In this document: positions 41,489 to 50,306 of the stretch, piece by piece
How the letters are laid out: the number at the start of each line of letters is the position of its first letter
How positions within the stretch are numbered: position 1 is the first letter of the stretch
Assembly: GCF_036959255.1 (NCBI RefSeq)
Contig: NZ_JAWMTI010000010.1
Coordinates: 124,001 to 188,000, forward strand
Origin: Olivibacter sp036959255
Lineage (GTDB): Bacteria; Bacteroidota; Bacteroidia; Sphingobacteriales; Sphingobacteriaceae
DNA: 64,000 bases
Reading direction: 5' to 3'
Translations under genes and position numbers: made by a program
The notes under the pieces: model-generated
The model's input: the letters and a program-made list of their open reading frames with translations, nothing else
Database searches by the model: none
Told to the model about the DNA's origin: nothing

Positions 41489-42688
41489 CTAATCGGCCGT
41501 TAGGGGATTATAAGAAAAGTCTTCTAATAATTGTGCTGCAAATGAAACACCTCCTGCTAATTGAAATGATTTGCTGAGTTTTTGAGCTTCTTTTTGAAAC
41601 GAGGTTTCTGTTAAAACACGCTCCAGAGCTTCCAGAAGGTGGACTGATTTAAACCGTTTGTAATTGAGTCGTAAGCCACTTCCTGTCGCCACTACCCTTC
41701 CGGCTACATACGATTGATCGTACGCAATGGGCACCACAACTAGAGGAACTCCTTGCATCAGTGTTTCACAAACCGTATTGTGGCCGCCATGACAAACAAC
41801 TGCATCCATTAATGGAAGCAGTGAAAGTTGAGGTATTTTCGAAGCTACGATAAAATTAGGGGGCCACTTATCAAATAGTAGAGGGTCGGAAACAACGATT
41901 ACAGACAGATCACGATTTCCAAGGGCTTCAATAACTTTTGCAAAAAAATCACGTTTAAAATGGTGATCAAATGTTGTTCCTATCGAAACTAATACTTTTT
42001 TCTGATGAGTTTTTGCGCGTAGTGTTTCCCAATCAAAATCAAAATTCACCGGTCTTTCCAATATGGAAAGACCAACAAATCGATAGCCCTTCTTCAACTC
42101 CATGTCGCCGAAGAAATCGCCTGATGTGTAAATGATGGTTAATTTTTCGGAACAGGCAATTGATCGATCCAGGTAAAGACCCAATTCTTGTTGAAGAGAA
42201 ATGACCTGATTATCTTCCCATTGGGAAACACCGGGTAGATCTTGTTGCATTTTTAAGGCTGCAGGGGCAGTAACGGATGTAGCGTACTTAATGCCTTCTT
42301 GCGTTGCCACAATAGCAGCACTAAAAAGCTGATGATCATTAACGATTAAATCAGGTTCATAAGCTTTTACCCAATCACGAATACCCATATACATATAGCG
42401 ATTAAGTGGGATAAGTACATCTTCGTATAAAAATTTGACACTTTCTATCCCTGTCACATTCTTCTCAGAAATTTTAGTCAGGTAATCTCCGTGTCGCGTG
42501 CGTTCGGCATCGGTGGTCTTGTATTTAAGTGACAAAAATTCACCACCGGCCGGTAATAAGGTGCTCAAATTATCATCAACACTTAACCAGGCTACTTTAA
42601 AACCTTTTGCTAACAAAGCGCTGCCCAAGCTTAATGTCGGGTTTACATGTCCCATAAGAGGAGGTACAACGAATAAGATTTTTTTCAT
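41489..42688 (-). CDS. MGT-type (GT1) glycosyltransferase, copy 2
   Basis: 399-aa paralogue of the glycosyltransferase at 40271-41467. The ATG at 42688 gives the conserved start MKKILFVVPPLMGHVNPTLS. The frame continues up to 42787, but that would run into the upstream hydrolase gene. The donor loop reads CHGGHNTVCETLMQGVPLVVVPIAYDQ. It follows the alpha/beta hydrolase after 49 bases and precedes copy 1 by 21 bases. Two such enzymes in series usually mean either two sugars on one acceptor or two different acceptor positions. Confidence 0.9.
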   Translation of the reverse strand: MKKILFVVPPLMGHVNPTLSLGSALLAKGFKVAWLSVDDNLSTLLPAGGEFLSLKYKTTDAERTRHGDYLTKISEKNVTGIESVKFLYEDVLIPLNRYMYMGIRDWVKAYEPDLIVNDHQLFSAAIVATQEGIKYATSVTAPAALKMQQDLPGVSQWEDNQVISLQQELGLYLDRSIACSEKLTIIYTSGDFFGDMELKKGYRFVGLSILERPVNFDFDWETLRAKTHQKKVLVSIGTTFDHHFKRDFFAKVIEALGNRDLSVIVVSDPLLFDKWPPNFIVASKIPQLSLLPLMDAVVCHGGHNTVCETLMQGVPLVVVPIAYDQSYVAGRVVATGSGLRLNYKRFKSVHLLEALERVLTETSFQKEAQKLSKSFQLAGGVSFAAQLLEDFSYNPLTAD

Positions 42689-42737
42689 GGAATTATTCTT
42701 TTCTGATCTGTGTCCAATTTCATTTTCGGATGCCCTA

Positions 42738-43514
42738 TTATACGGGTAAATGTTGTTTAACCAGAAAGTCAAGTACTTTATCAGCAACTAATTCAGGTGC
42801 TTGCATGGGCAAATTATGGTCTCCTTGCAAAGTGGTAAATTCGGCATTCCCTATATGCCTTGCCAAATATCTACCAGCTTCAAGGCAATTAGATTCACTA
42901 CCATAGATTAACAATGTTTTCTTCATAATGCTGTTTAGCGGGGATTTTGAGAAATAATCAACCTCCCTCTCCATATCTTTTTTGATACTTGTACGATCAA
43001 ATAAGTATTGATACATTCGGTGGTTTTTCTCTAATTGCCGTTTTCCCATTTTAACTTTGGTCGTATCTGTAAAGTTCTGAATATAATGTTCTAGAAATTC
43101 CTTACTATAGATATCGATAATATCCATCGTTTTACGATCACCTGGATCCGGCGCTTCAATCAGGCTTAAACTATTAATTCTGTCAGGATGCGTTAAGCAT
43201 GTATTTAATGCTACCAATCCTCCGAAACTATAACCAACCAGGTGTATATCCTCAAGCTTTAAGGCGTCTAATAAACCGATTAAATCATTAGACATATCAT
43301 TGAAACGGTAGCCGCTGTCAACCTGGGAAGAAAGGCCATGACTTTTCAAATCGTACATGACAACATGAAAGTATTTCGCTAGAAGTGGCGCTATTCTAAA
43401 ATAGTATACCGAAAGGTTACTGAACATACCATGTATTAATACGATTGTTTGAGGGGAAGTTTTGTTCAGCTCTTGTATGTGTATTTCTCTATTCTGAATC
43501 TTGATATGTGGCAT
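42738..43514 (-). CDS. Alpha/beta hydrolase, first gene of the glycolipid operon
   Basis: 258-aa alpha/beta-fold hydrolase. Oxyanion segment VLIHGMFSNL, nucleophile elbow LVGYSFGGLVAL with the serine near residue 90, an acid in the YGSES strand, and the catalytic His in QGDHNLPM. ATG at 43514; the TTG at 43523 is the only upstream alternative. Context (glycosyltransferases and acyltransferases downstream) suggests a thioesterase- or lipase-like step, such as product release or acyl trimming, but the family is very broad. Confidence 0.85.
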   Translation of the reverse strand: MPHIKIQNREIHIQELNKTSPQTIVLIHGMFSNLSVYYFRIAPLLAKYFHVVMYDLKSHGLSSQVDSGYRFNDMSNDLIGLLDALKLEDIHLVGYSFGGLVALNTCLTHPDRINSLSLIEAPDPGDRKTMDIIDIYSKEFLEHYIQNFTDTTKVKMGKRQLEKNHRMYQYLFDRTSIKKDMEREVDYFSKSPLNSIMKKTLLIYGSESNCLEAGRYLARHIGNAEFTTLQGDHNLPMQAPELVADKVLDFLVKQHLPV

Positions 43515-43692
43515 CGGCAACAAATTATAAACTCGCTGCTGCTAAAATACATGGTCTTCAATTGAATTATGCATGGGGAACACAAAGCATTTTGTTCACT
43601 TTTTATGCGTTCTTAAAAAACAACTTTTGATTATTGTAACAATTTTTCGAAAAAATAATCTATAAGGTTAAAAAAAAGAAAGAATTTGATTC

Positions 43693-44067
43693 ATGAACCT
43701 TATTGGTAACTTAATTTGGCTCCTTTGTGGCGGTTTTTTGGCAGCCCTAGGTTATTTAATTGGCGGAATAGTATTATGCTTAACTATCATTGGTATTCCT
43801 TTTGGCATACAATGTTTTAAATTGGCAGCCATTGTCTTATTTCCTTTCGGCAAGCGCGTTGTCAACAGCCCGAGCTCGTCCGGTTGTTTAAATTTAGTAG
43901 CCAATTTAATTTGGATTCTGTGCGGAGGCTTATATACGGCACTCAATCATCTATTTTGGGCCTTTATTCTGGCGATCACGATCATTGGTATCCCATTCGC
44001 GAAACAACATCTCAAACTTCTGGAAATATCGCTCTCTCCGTTTGGAAAGAAAGTAGTAGAAAATTAA
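43693..44067 (+). CDS. yccF: YccF-family inner-membrane protein
   Basis: 124-aa protein with two repeats of the YccF/DUF307 motif. Each has NLIWLLCGG (or NLIWILCGG), a hydrophobic helix, then TIIGIPF-x-x-Q(K)-x-FKL followed by a PFGK segment. Two membrane hairpins are predicted. It is divergently oriented from the glycolipid operon, and its function in the family is unknown. ATG at 43693. Confidence 0.9.
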   Translation: MNLIGNLIWLLCGGFLAALGYLIGGIVLCLTIIGIPFGIQCFKLAAIVLFPFGKRVVNSPSSSGCLNLVANLIWILCGGLYTALNHLFWAFILAITIIGIPFAKQHLKLLEISLSPFGKKVVEN

Positions 44068-44098
44068 GGGGTGGATTAACCTCTCTTATTGCGTAATG

Positions 44099-44602
44099 CT
44101 ATTTGCCAGAAGAACAATTCCTTATTTGATCTAGTATTAATTGGGAATAAGTTTTTAATTGTAAAATGTGGTGATTTAAACCATTGTATAGAACAAGAAA
44201 GATAAGCAACCAAGCGGAAAGCACACCCACGATAGAAATAACCTGTATTCCAAACAAATAGAATATATAGAACGCCAGAACCAGCAAAAACAAGGTAAGG
44301 GAAATTATCCCTTTTATTATCGTCGGTTTACTACACAACTGCACACCATAGACTATTTTCGTCCCACGCTCAGTAGAAAACAATTTAAATGACACTTCCC
44401 CGGCTCCTCTAAAGCTTTCATATACTGATGGTTCTCGCTTAATTTGTATAAGGTCCTCATGAACTTGCATCCATGATCGGATCGCTACTTGTTGATTGTC
44501 ATAATTCGTTATATTGCTGCTACGTAAGTGGTCAATAATGTCGTTTTTCGACAAGTTGAGGTATATTACACCCGTTGGAAAAACATTCTTTACTAGTTTC
44601 AT
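44099..44602 (-). CDS. Hypothetical membrane protein
   Basis: 167 aa. The first 95 residues are polar and beta-like (GEVSFKLFSTERGTKIVYGVQL). Then come two hydrophobic segments (IISLTLFLLVLAFYIFYLF and VISIVGVLSAWLLIFLVLY) and a short basic tail. No family recognised. The gene converges on yccF, and the stretch upstream of it holds the TTGTGA-type palindrome at 44661. Confidence 0.55.
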   Translation of the reverse strand: MKLVKNVFPTGVIYLNLSKNDIIDHLRSSNITNYDNQQVAIRSWMQVHEDLIQIKREPSVYESFRGAGEVSFKLFSTERGTKIVYGVQLCSKPTIIKGIISLTLFLLVLAFYIFYLFGIQVISIVGVLSAWLLIFLVLYNGLNHHILQLKTYSQLILDQIRNCSSGK

Positions 44603-44660
44603 AACTGATTCACAATATGCTTGTATTCAAACCAAAGCTCAATAGCTCTAATATACGCAT

Positions 44661-44677
44661 TTGTGATAATTTCACAA
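44661..44677. promoter_or_regulatory. CRP/FNR-like palindrome
   Basis: TTGTGATAATTTCACAA, perfect 6-bp arms with a 5-base centre, 58 bases upstream of the start at 44602. Spacing is one base shorter than a standard CRP box. Tentative. Confidence 0.3.
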
Positions 44678-44788
44678 TTATTATGTGAATATTTGTTTAT
44701 CGAAGAGAAATATGGGCAAATTTCTGTCTACATAAGTGGTTTAGCTTAGCACATGGAAACATGAGCTATCTATTCATTTACCTTGGGA

Positions 44789-45376
44789 TCAACGGATTAA
44801 ATTTAATGCTTCTTTTATATACACCTCCCCTTCGGCATCATAGGATAAGGAAAGTGCGAAACGATGCCCATGGGCATCCATTTTTAACAGCGATTTCTTT
44901 AAGATATTTACAATTTTATCGCGATGTTTGGGGTAAAACTCTTCATATTGATAAGCTAAGAAAACTAAGCAAAGTGCGTTTTCCATTGTTTGAACCGCCG
45001 AATTTACTTTGATTTTCTTCTTAAGGATCATATCTTCAACTGCATGAACCTGATCGGTGGAGTAACCAACCTCTTTTAGTATTTCGCCTGCTTTATTTGC
45101 GTGATAAGAGGCCAGTTCTTTCCGCCATTTTAAATAACCTTCTCTACCGGGTGCGTATTGCTCGCGCGGAATCTCCCATCGGCCGATATGCTGGCATCTG
45201 GAAGCAAGAAGGAGCATTTCGTCTGCTTCCGGATCTAATTGCCTTACCCAATCGTACAATTTGATTGCGAGAAAATACTCCTGGGGAAAAGATTCCCCAT
45301 TCCAGGTAATTTGATTTGGATCTTTTTTGTTATAAGCGTCAAATAAATCAAATGCTTGTTGCAGTTTATTGTTCAT
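44789..45376 (-). CDS. DUF4202 family protein
   Basis: 195-aa soluble protein of the DUF4202 family, with its hallmark ASRCQHIGRWEIPR and YLKWRKELASYHANKAGEIL segments. Histidines in these two blocks could bind metal, as in HD-like helical folds. ATG at 45376; the TTG at 45385 is the frame start and is rejected. Found widely in Bacteroidetes, Proteobacteria and fungi, with no known function. No operon partner is seen. Confidence 0.87.
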   Translation of the reverse strand: MNNKLQQAFDLFDAYNKKDPNQITWNGESFPQEYFLAIKLYDWVRQLDPEADEMLLLASRCQHIGRWEIPREQYAPGREGYLKWRKELASYHANKAGEILKEVGYSTDQVHAVEDMILKKKIKVNSAVQTMENALCLVFLAYQYEEFYPKHRDKIVNILKKSLLKMDAHGHRFALSLSYDAEGEVYIKEALNLIR

Positions 45377-45514
45377 ATATCCCAAGGATAAGATGAAGTA
45401 AAAATAAGATATTGTCCGCGATGTAAATAATTTTTTATCAATTAAAGAACACTATTTCTGTGAAGAACGACGGATTGCCTTCTCAGATCAATTCTCAAAG
45501 GTCGGTTTAGACGA

Positions 45515-45560
45515 AATGGCCTACTATTGAAGAAATCGATTTCTTCAATAGTAGGCCATT
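45515..45560. repeat. Perfect 46-bp palindrome (2 x 23 bp, no spacer)
   Basis: Arms run 45515-45537 and 45538-45560, reading AATGGCCTACTATTG... into the central ATCGAT and back. No mismatch and no loop. It lies 25 bases beyond the stop of the DUF4249 gene (minus strand). It can fold as a long hairpin and may act as a terminator, but no T-run follows. Confidence 0.9.
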
Positions 45561-45584
45561 CATACTAAATTATTTCGCTTTCGC

Positions 45585-46475
45585 CTAGGGGACCCTGATT
45601 TCTTTACTTTGTGAATTATGAGCGCTAAAATACCCCAAAGCATTCCCTTTTATATTACTAACCGGGTTAGCTGGAGTAGCGGATTGATTATCACCTGTTG
45701 CGCTATTATCTAAACTGAAGAAGTACTTATATACACTTTGATCGATACCTAACATCTCCACCCGCACAAGATCTCCACTCCTAATCCGTCTATTCTCCGG
45801 ATTATCTTCATCCTCACCAACATCAGCGTATAACCGGATTGAATTTGCCTTTCCATTAGACAATTCATCGTTTATGACAAATATCTGTTTCTTTTTTACG
45901 TCATTTACAAATAATAGAAAGCGATAATTATTCGCGACATTTCCCGGATCTTGGAAATCTACCGTAGGCAGTTTATAATTGTCACCGAATATGAGATCGT
46001 CTACAATATAAAGACTGTCCATTTTAACTAATGCCGGCATCGTTGACGTAGAAGTAAATGTTTCGGTGCCTATCTGGACATCCAGCTTATAAGTGTGGCC
46101 TTCAACACCTTTTAAAGTAGGTGAAGTATAGGTTCCGGCTGCTGTCTCCTGTAGCTCGTAGGTTTCTGTACCTTCGCTGATAACTACCCGCGCACCGGCA
46201 ACGGTTATTCGGCTATTATCTTCGTTAAAATCTTTCGTTTTGCTTATTAGCACTTTACAGCCACCTTCCTGATCCGTTATTATTCCTTCTATTACATAAC
46301 GTTGATCGGCTCCTTTGAGCTCAATATCAATTTCCTTTTCGCAAGAGGAATTTAATAATACCCCCATCGCAAGGCATATGATCGTTAATGACCTATTCCA
46401 GTATTTTTTAAAGACCGCATAGACCCTAAAATTTGAACAATGGTTCATCATAAAGTATATATTATTCGAATGCAT
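45585..46475 (-). CDS. DUF4249 lipoprotein partnered with a TonB receptor
   Basis: 296-aa outer-membrane-associated lipoprotein of the DUF4249 family. The lipobox LLNSSC is followed by EKEIDIELKG, the usual family opening, then QRYVIEGIITDQEGGCKVLISKTKDF. Later blocks include the ETYELQETAAGTYTSPTL and YFFSLDNSATGDN segments. ATG choices are 46475, 46451 and 46448; the shorter ones give a more normal signal peptide. It follows the receptor gene after 9 bases, so the two are cotranscribed, as is common for this pair. DUF4249 proteins are thought to help receptor-mediated uptake; ligand unknown. Confidence 0.87.
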   Translation of the reverse strand: MHSNNIYFMMNHCSNFRVYAVFKKYWNRSLTIICLAMGVLLNSSCEKEIDIELKGADQRYVIEGIITDQEGGCKVLISKTKDFNEDNSRITVAGARVVISEGTETYELQETAAGTYTSPTLKGVEGHTYKLDVQIGTETFTSTSTMPALVKMDSLYIVDDLIFGDNYKLPTVDFQDPGNVANNYRFLLFVNDVKKKQIFVINDELSNGKANSIRLYADVGEDEDNPENRRIRSGDLVRVEMLGIDQSVYKYFFSLDNSATGDNQSATPANPVSNIKGNALGYFSAHNSQSKEIRVP

Positions 46476-46484
46476 GGCAGTAAT

Positions 46485-48809
46485 TTATTTAAACTTAAAA
46501 TTGTAAGACACTGAAGGGATAAACTTAAAAAGAGCGATTTGATTAGCAACCGTCTTATTTGGATCGTTTTTGCTATCCATAAACTCAATGGTATAAGCGT
46601 TTTCTCTGCCATAGGCATTGTATAAACTAAAGCTGAGCTCCGAGCTCCATCTCTTTTTCTGCTTTAATTGCATGGTGGCCCCTAAATCTAAACGGTGATA
46701 GTTAGGCATACGATAACTGTTACGTGCTGTATAATAATAAACTGTACGATCGTCTATGGTATACTTTCCTGCCGGAAATGTAACAGCGTCACCTGTATAA
46801 AACACCCAATTGGCAGACAGGCTCCACTTCTCGTTTAGTTGATACATCGCTACAATAGCGATGTCGTGTGTTCGATCTTGTCGGGCATTATACCATTCAT
46901 TATTATTGATTCCATCGATCTTACGTTCTGTTTTTGACAAGGTATAGCTTACCCAACCTGTTAATCTTCCAGTACTCTTCTTTAGCAGCCATTCAATCCC
47001 ATATGCCCTACCTTTTCCATATAGTAATTCAGTTTCTATCGCATTGTTGCTATTGTAAACATCGGCACCATCTCGATAATCAATTTGGTTTTGAAGCGTC
47101 TTATAGTAGGATTCAACGCTAAGTTCATAACGGTTATCGGCCAAATTTTTGTAATAACCGATGGAGAATTGATCGGACAGTTCCGGTTTAATAATATTTG
47201 TACTTGCGATCCATTTGTCTGTTGGGCTGGTACTCGTACTGTTGGAAATTAAATGAAGATATTGCGCATTACGGACATAAGAAGCTTTTACCGAATTCGT
47301 GCTGTTCCATTGATAACTCGCCGCCACGCGAGGTTCAAGATTCATATAGGTTTTGACAAAATCACCTTTGCCATAGCTTGTGGTATCGACAACTTTACCT
47401 TCGCTGTTTACATTGTAAAAATCGCCCGCTCCTAAAATACTGAAGGTACTCAGTCGCAAACCGTAAGTTAAATTAAACTTGTCCGAAACTTTCCAGGTAT
47501 TACTGGCATAGAGTCCATTTTCCCAAGAGTATCGATTCTGCATGCGGATATCGTTAATCGAAGACTCTGCGTTTCTGCTTCTTACTTCACCAGGTTTAAT
47601 ATTGTGATACACAGAATTCAACCCCACTCTTATACTGTTACGGTTATTGGGATACCACTGAAACTCTTGCTTGAAATTATAATCTCGTATATTTGATCGA
47701 ATATCAAAATTATTAGTTCCACTGTTAATAGAAATATTATAGTCGTAGTTACTGTAGATCAACGATGTATTTGAAAATAATTTGCTATTAAAAACGTGAT
47801 TCCAACGCATGGTCGCGGTTTTATTACCCCAATCAAGCCCGAATAGATCGCCAACACCAAGATGATCTTTTCCTAAATAGCCAGAAAAATAAATACGATC
47901 TTTTTCACCTAGCTGGTAGTTTAGTTTCGCATTTAAATCATAAAAATATAAGGAATTACTATTTATACTTGAATCATTTGATAACTTTAAGAACATATCG
48001 GCATAAGTTCTTCGTCCTGTTAAAAGGAAAGAGGATTTACCCGTTTGTATGGGACCTTCCACATTTAGTTTGGCAGAGATGAGCCCTACGCCTCCGCTAA
48101 CGTTGAAATCTTGATTATTACCATCATTCATCTTAATATCAAGAACAGAGGATAATCTCCCCCCATACTGTGCAGGCATCCCGGATTTATAAACTGATAC
48201 ATCTTTTATTGCATCTGAATTAAATGTTGAGAAGAAACCCAATAAATGCGAGGCATTGTATACATTAGCTTCATCCAACAACACCAAGTTTTGATCGGCT
48301 GCACCACCGCGAACGTACATGCCGCTGCTGCCATCTCCTGCAGACTTAATACCTGGCAGCAACTGCAACACCTTGACGACATCTTTCTCTCCCATTAAAA
48401 CCGGGACTTTTGCAATTTCGCTTGGTGTAACCCGTTCCATGCCCATCTGCGGACTGCTTAAGCTTCTACCTCTGCTCGAAGAAATTACAACTTCTTCCAG
48501 CGCTTGTGCACCGTCAATGAGTTCAACATGTAAGGTGATATCCTTATTAACATCAATCTGTTGATTATAGGCTGCAAATGATACGTTGGAAATGGTGAGC
48601 TCATAGCTACCTGCCGGTAAGGTTAACGAATAAAAACCATATTCGTTAGTTTGTGTAACATACCTCCCCCCCGCGCTTATAGTCGCGCCAATAATGGTTT
48701 CTCCTTTACTGGCAGATTTAACCGTGCCACTTACGGTGAACTTATTTTGAGAAAAACATGGATGAGCAAACAATGCTCCGATAATAAAGAATAGAAAAGC
48801 TTTCATCAT
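46485..48809 (-). CDS. TonB-dependent receptor (DUF4249-linked)
   Basis: 774-aa outer-membrane receptor. Signal peptide MMKAFLFFIIGALFAHPCFSQ, then a carboxypeptidase-regulatory-like domain (FTVSGTVKSASKGETIIGATI). The plug has VPVLMGEKDVVKVLQLLPGIKS and GMYVRGGAADQNLVLLDEANVY (close to the SusC-like plug). The barrel ends FKFIPSVSYNFKFK, with a terminal aromatic. ATG at 48809 or 48806; 48836 is possible but leaves a long N-region. The DUF4249 partner lies directly downstream. Substrate unknown. Confidence 0.9.
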   Translation of the reverse strand: MMKAFLFFIIGALFAHPCFSQNKFTVSGTVKSASKGETIIGATISAGGRYVTQTNEYGFYSLTLPAGSYELTISNVSFAAYNQQIDVNKDITLHVELIDGAQALEEVVISSSRGRSLSSPQMGMERVTPSEIAKVPVLMGEKDVVKVLQLLPGIKSAGDGSSGMYVRGGAADQNLVLLDEANVYNASHLLGFFSTFNSDAIKDVSVYKSGMPAQYGGRLSSVLDIKMNDGNNQDFNVSGGVGLISAKLNVEGPIQTGKSSFLLTGRRTYADMFLKLSNDSSINSNSLYFYDLNAKLNYQLGEKDRIYFSGYLGKDHLGVGDLFGLDWGNKTATMRWNHVFNSKLFSNTSLIYSNYDYNISINSGTNNFDIRSNIRDYNFKQEFQWYPNNRNSIRVGLNSVYHNIKPGEVRSRNAESSINDIRMQNRYSWENGLYASNTWKVSDKFNLTYGLRLSTFSILGAGDFYNVNSEGKVVDTTSYGKGDFVKTYMNLEPRVAASYQWNSTNSVKASYVRNAQYLHLISNSTSTSPTDKWIASTNIIKPELSDQFSIGYYKNLADNRYELSVESYYKTLQNQIDYRDGADVYNSNNAIETELLYGKGRAYGIEWLLKKSTGRLTGWVSYTLSKTERKIDGINNNEWYNARQDRTHDIAIVAMYQLNEKWSLSANWVFYTGDAVTFPAGKYTIDDRTVYYYTARNSYRMPNYHRLDLGATMQLKQKKRWSSELSFSLYNAYGRENAYTIEFMDSKNDPNKTVANQIALFKFIPSVSYNFKFK

Positions 48810-48851
48810 GCATCTTATTTTAATGCATGACAACATACTTCGGCTATACCC

Positions 48852-49160
48852 CTATTTGTTTTTCAAAGGTTTTTTCTTAAAGGGAATATTTCCTTGTGAA
48901 GACAAAAAGGCATTTACTTCATCTTTACTATAAACAATTTTACCTTTTTTGGTCCCGTAATTAATAACTGCAGAGGTAATATGAGACGGATCGACCTGAT
49001 TTCCATACCTTTTGGGGTAATGTTCTTCAATACCAATCCATGGTTTATCCTTGTGTATATAATATCGTATAACAATATAGTCCAAACTATCGCTCAACAC
49101 AGGACCTTCCGAATCTTCAAAACCTAGTTTTAAAAGATCATTACGATTTATCGTTGCCAT
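48852..49160 (-). CDS. Hypothetical protein, 102 aa
   Basis: Small basic protein with a mixed alpha/beta look and a lysine-rich tail (FKKKPLKNK). No motif or family recognised. The ATG at 49160 and good codon use support it as a real gene. It lies upstream of the TonB receptor on the same strand with a 42-base gap, and could be cotranscribed. Confidence 0.5.
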   Translation of the reverse strand: MATINRNDLLKLGFEDSEGPVLSDSLDYIVIRYYIHKDKPWIGIEEHYPKRYGNQVDPSHITSAVINYGTKKGKIVYSKDEVNAFLSSQGNIPFKKKPLKNK

Positions 49161-49285
49161 TACTTCTTGTTTAAATCAACTGCCTATCTCCTATTTTTTC
49201 AGATTGAGGCAACTATTAAACAAACAATATATCGCAACTTTTGTTCATTCTCCGAAGCAACCTAATAGACCGCTCCTTTTACGTT

Positions 49286-49525
49286 TTAAAGCTTTGTTGA
49301 GCGAAAATGAGCGCTTATTGCTCTTCCAATATTATCGATACTTTGTTGATCAGCGACGCCATTAACCAAATGCCAGGCCCCTTCGCTATTATTGGTGATA
49401 GATAGCTGTTTGCCCGCACCCCTATTAACCACAAAAATATCTCCTTGTCTTAGTACATCCACTGTTTCAATTTTCCCGGTTCCATCGATATCGATATTCA
49501 TTTTACTGTTCTTGTTAGGTACCAT
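49286..49525 (-). CDS. Hypothetical protein, 79 aa
   Basis: Short protein with beta-strand alternation (GKIETVDVLRQGDIFVVNRGAGKQLSITN) and a C-terminal helix (QQSIDNIGRAISAHFRS). No family recognised and no signal peptide. It is isolated on the minus strand between two other small genes. The ATG at 49525 is the only good start. Real-gene status is likely but not certain. Confidence 0.45.
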   Translation of the reverse strand: MVPNKNSKMNIDIDGTGKIETVDVLRQGDIFVVNRGAGKQLSITNNSEGAWHLVNGVADQQSIDNIGRAISAHFRSTKL

Positions 49526-49741
49526 AATGATTTTTTTTTATTCCTTTAATCAGTTCAATCAATAAGATACAATATCCCTGCCACAGACAAGTAGGTTTAT
49601 ACAAGAAATTTGGCCATATTTTTATGGTGTACTAAAATCTGCAATAGCGTGTCTTTAATCTTGGATAGGTTCATCTACCTTCAAAACGGCAAACGAACAA
49701 AATAAAACAATAATGGTTATTACATTAATAATGAAGTGATC

Positions 49742-50257
49742 ATGATAAAAGCAGATTCAGTTTCAATAGAGCAATGTGCCAAATTGCTCAAGGATCGTCG
49801 ATTGACGATTGCTTTTGCAGAAAGTGCAACCGGAGGTGTTTTAACATCAACGTATGCAAAACTACCAAATGCAGGAACATTTTTAAAGGGGGGCATCGTC
49901 TGTTACGATGCAAAACTTAAAGAAGAACTTTTAGGGGTGCCCAAAGGTTTAATAGATCAATATTCTCCCGAATCAAAAGAAGTAACACAAGAAATGGCTG
50001 TTCTATTAAAGAACTTGATCGATGCCGACGTGCTCGTTGCAGTTACCGGGTTACTTAGTGCAGGCGGTAGTGAAAGCGCAGAAAAACCAGTTGGAACGAT
50101 GTTTTACAGCATCGCCCTCGGTGATAAAGTAATGAATTGCCGTGAATTGTTTAAGGGAACACCGGATGCCATTGTCAGCCAAACGATCGAACAAATAGGG
50201 AAAACAATTACAAAAACACTGATAAATCACCAGCCCTCAAAAAATATAGTGAATTAA
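49742..50257 (+). CDS. pncC: CinA C-terminal-type nicotinamide-nucleotide amidohydrolase
   Basis: 171-aa PncC/CinA C-terminal domain protein that converts nicotinamide mononucleotide to nicotinate mononucleotide in pyridine-nucleotide salvage. Family marks: IAFAESATGGVLTSTYAKLPNAG (the catalytic Ser region), a central GGIVCYDAKLKEELLGV, and VAVTGLLSAGGSESAEKPVGTMF. The ATG at 49742 is preferred to the GTG at 49736 two codons earlier. The COG1058 N-terminal half of full CinA is absent, as in E. coli PncC/YgaD. Stand-alone gene. Confidence 0.9.
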   Translation: MIKADSVSIEQCAKLLKDRRLTIAFAESATGGVLTSTYAKLPNAGTFLKGGIVCYDAKLKEELLGVPKGLIDQYSPESKEVTQEMAVLLKNLIDADVLVAVTGLLSAGGSESAEKPVGTMFYSIALGDKVMNCRELFKGTPDAIVSQTIEQIGKTITKTLINHQPSKNIVN

Positions 50258-50306
50258 TTCTATCAAATTCGGCCATCGCAAACAAGCGTAATAAATTGAT
50301 TACTAA

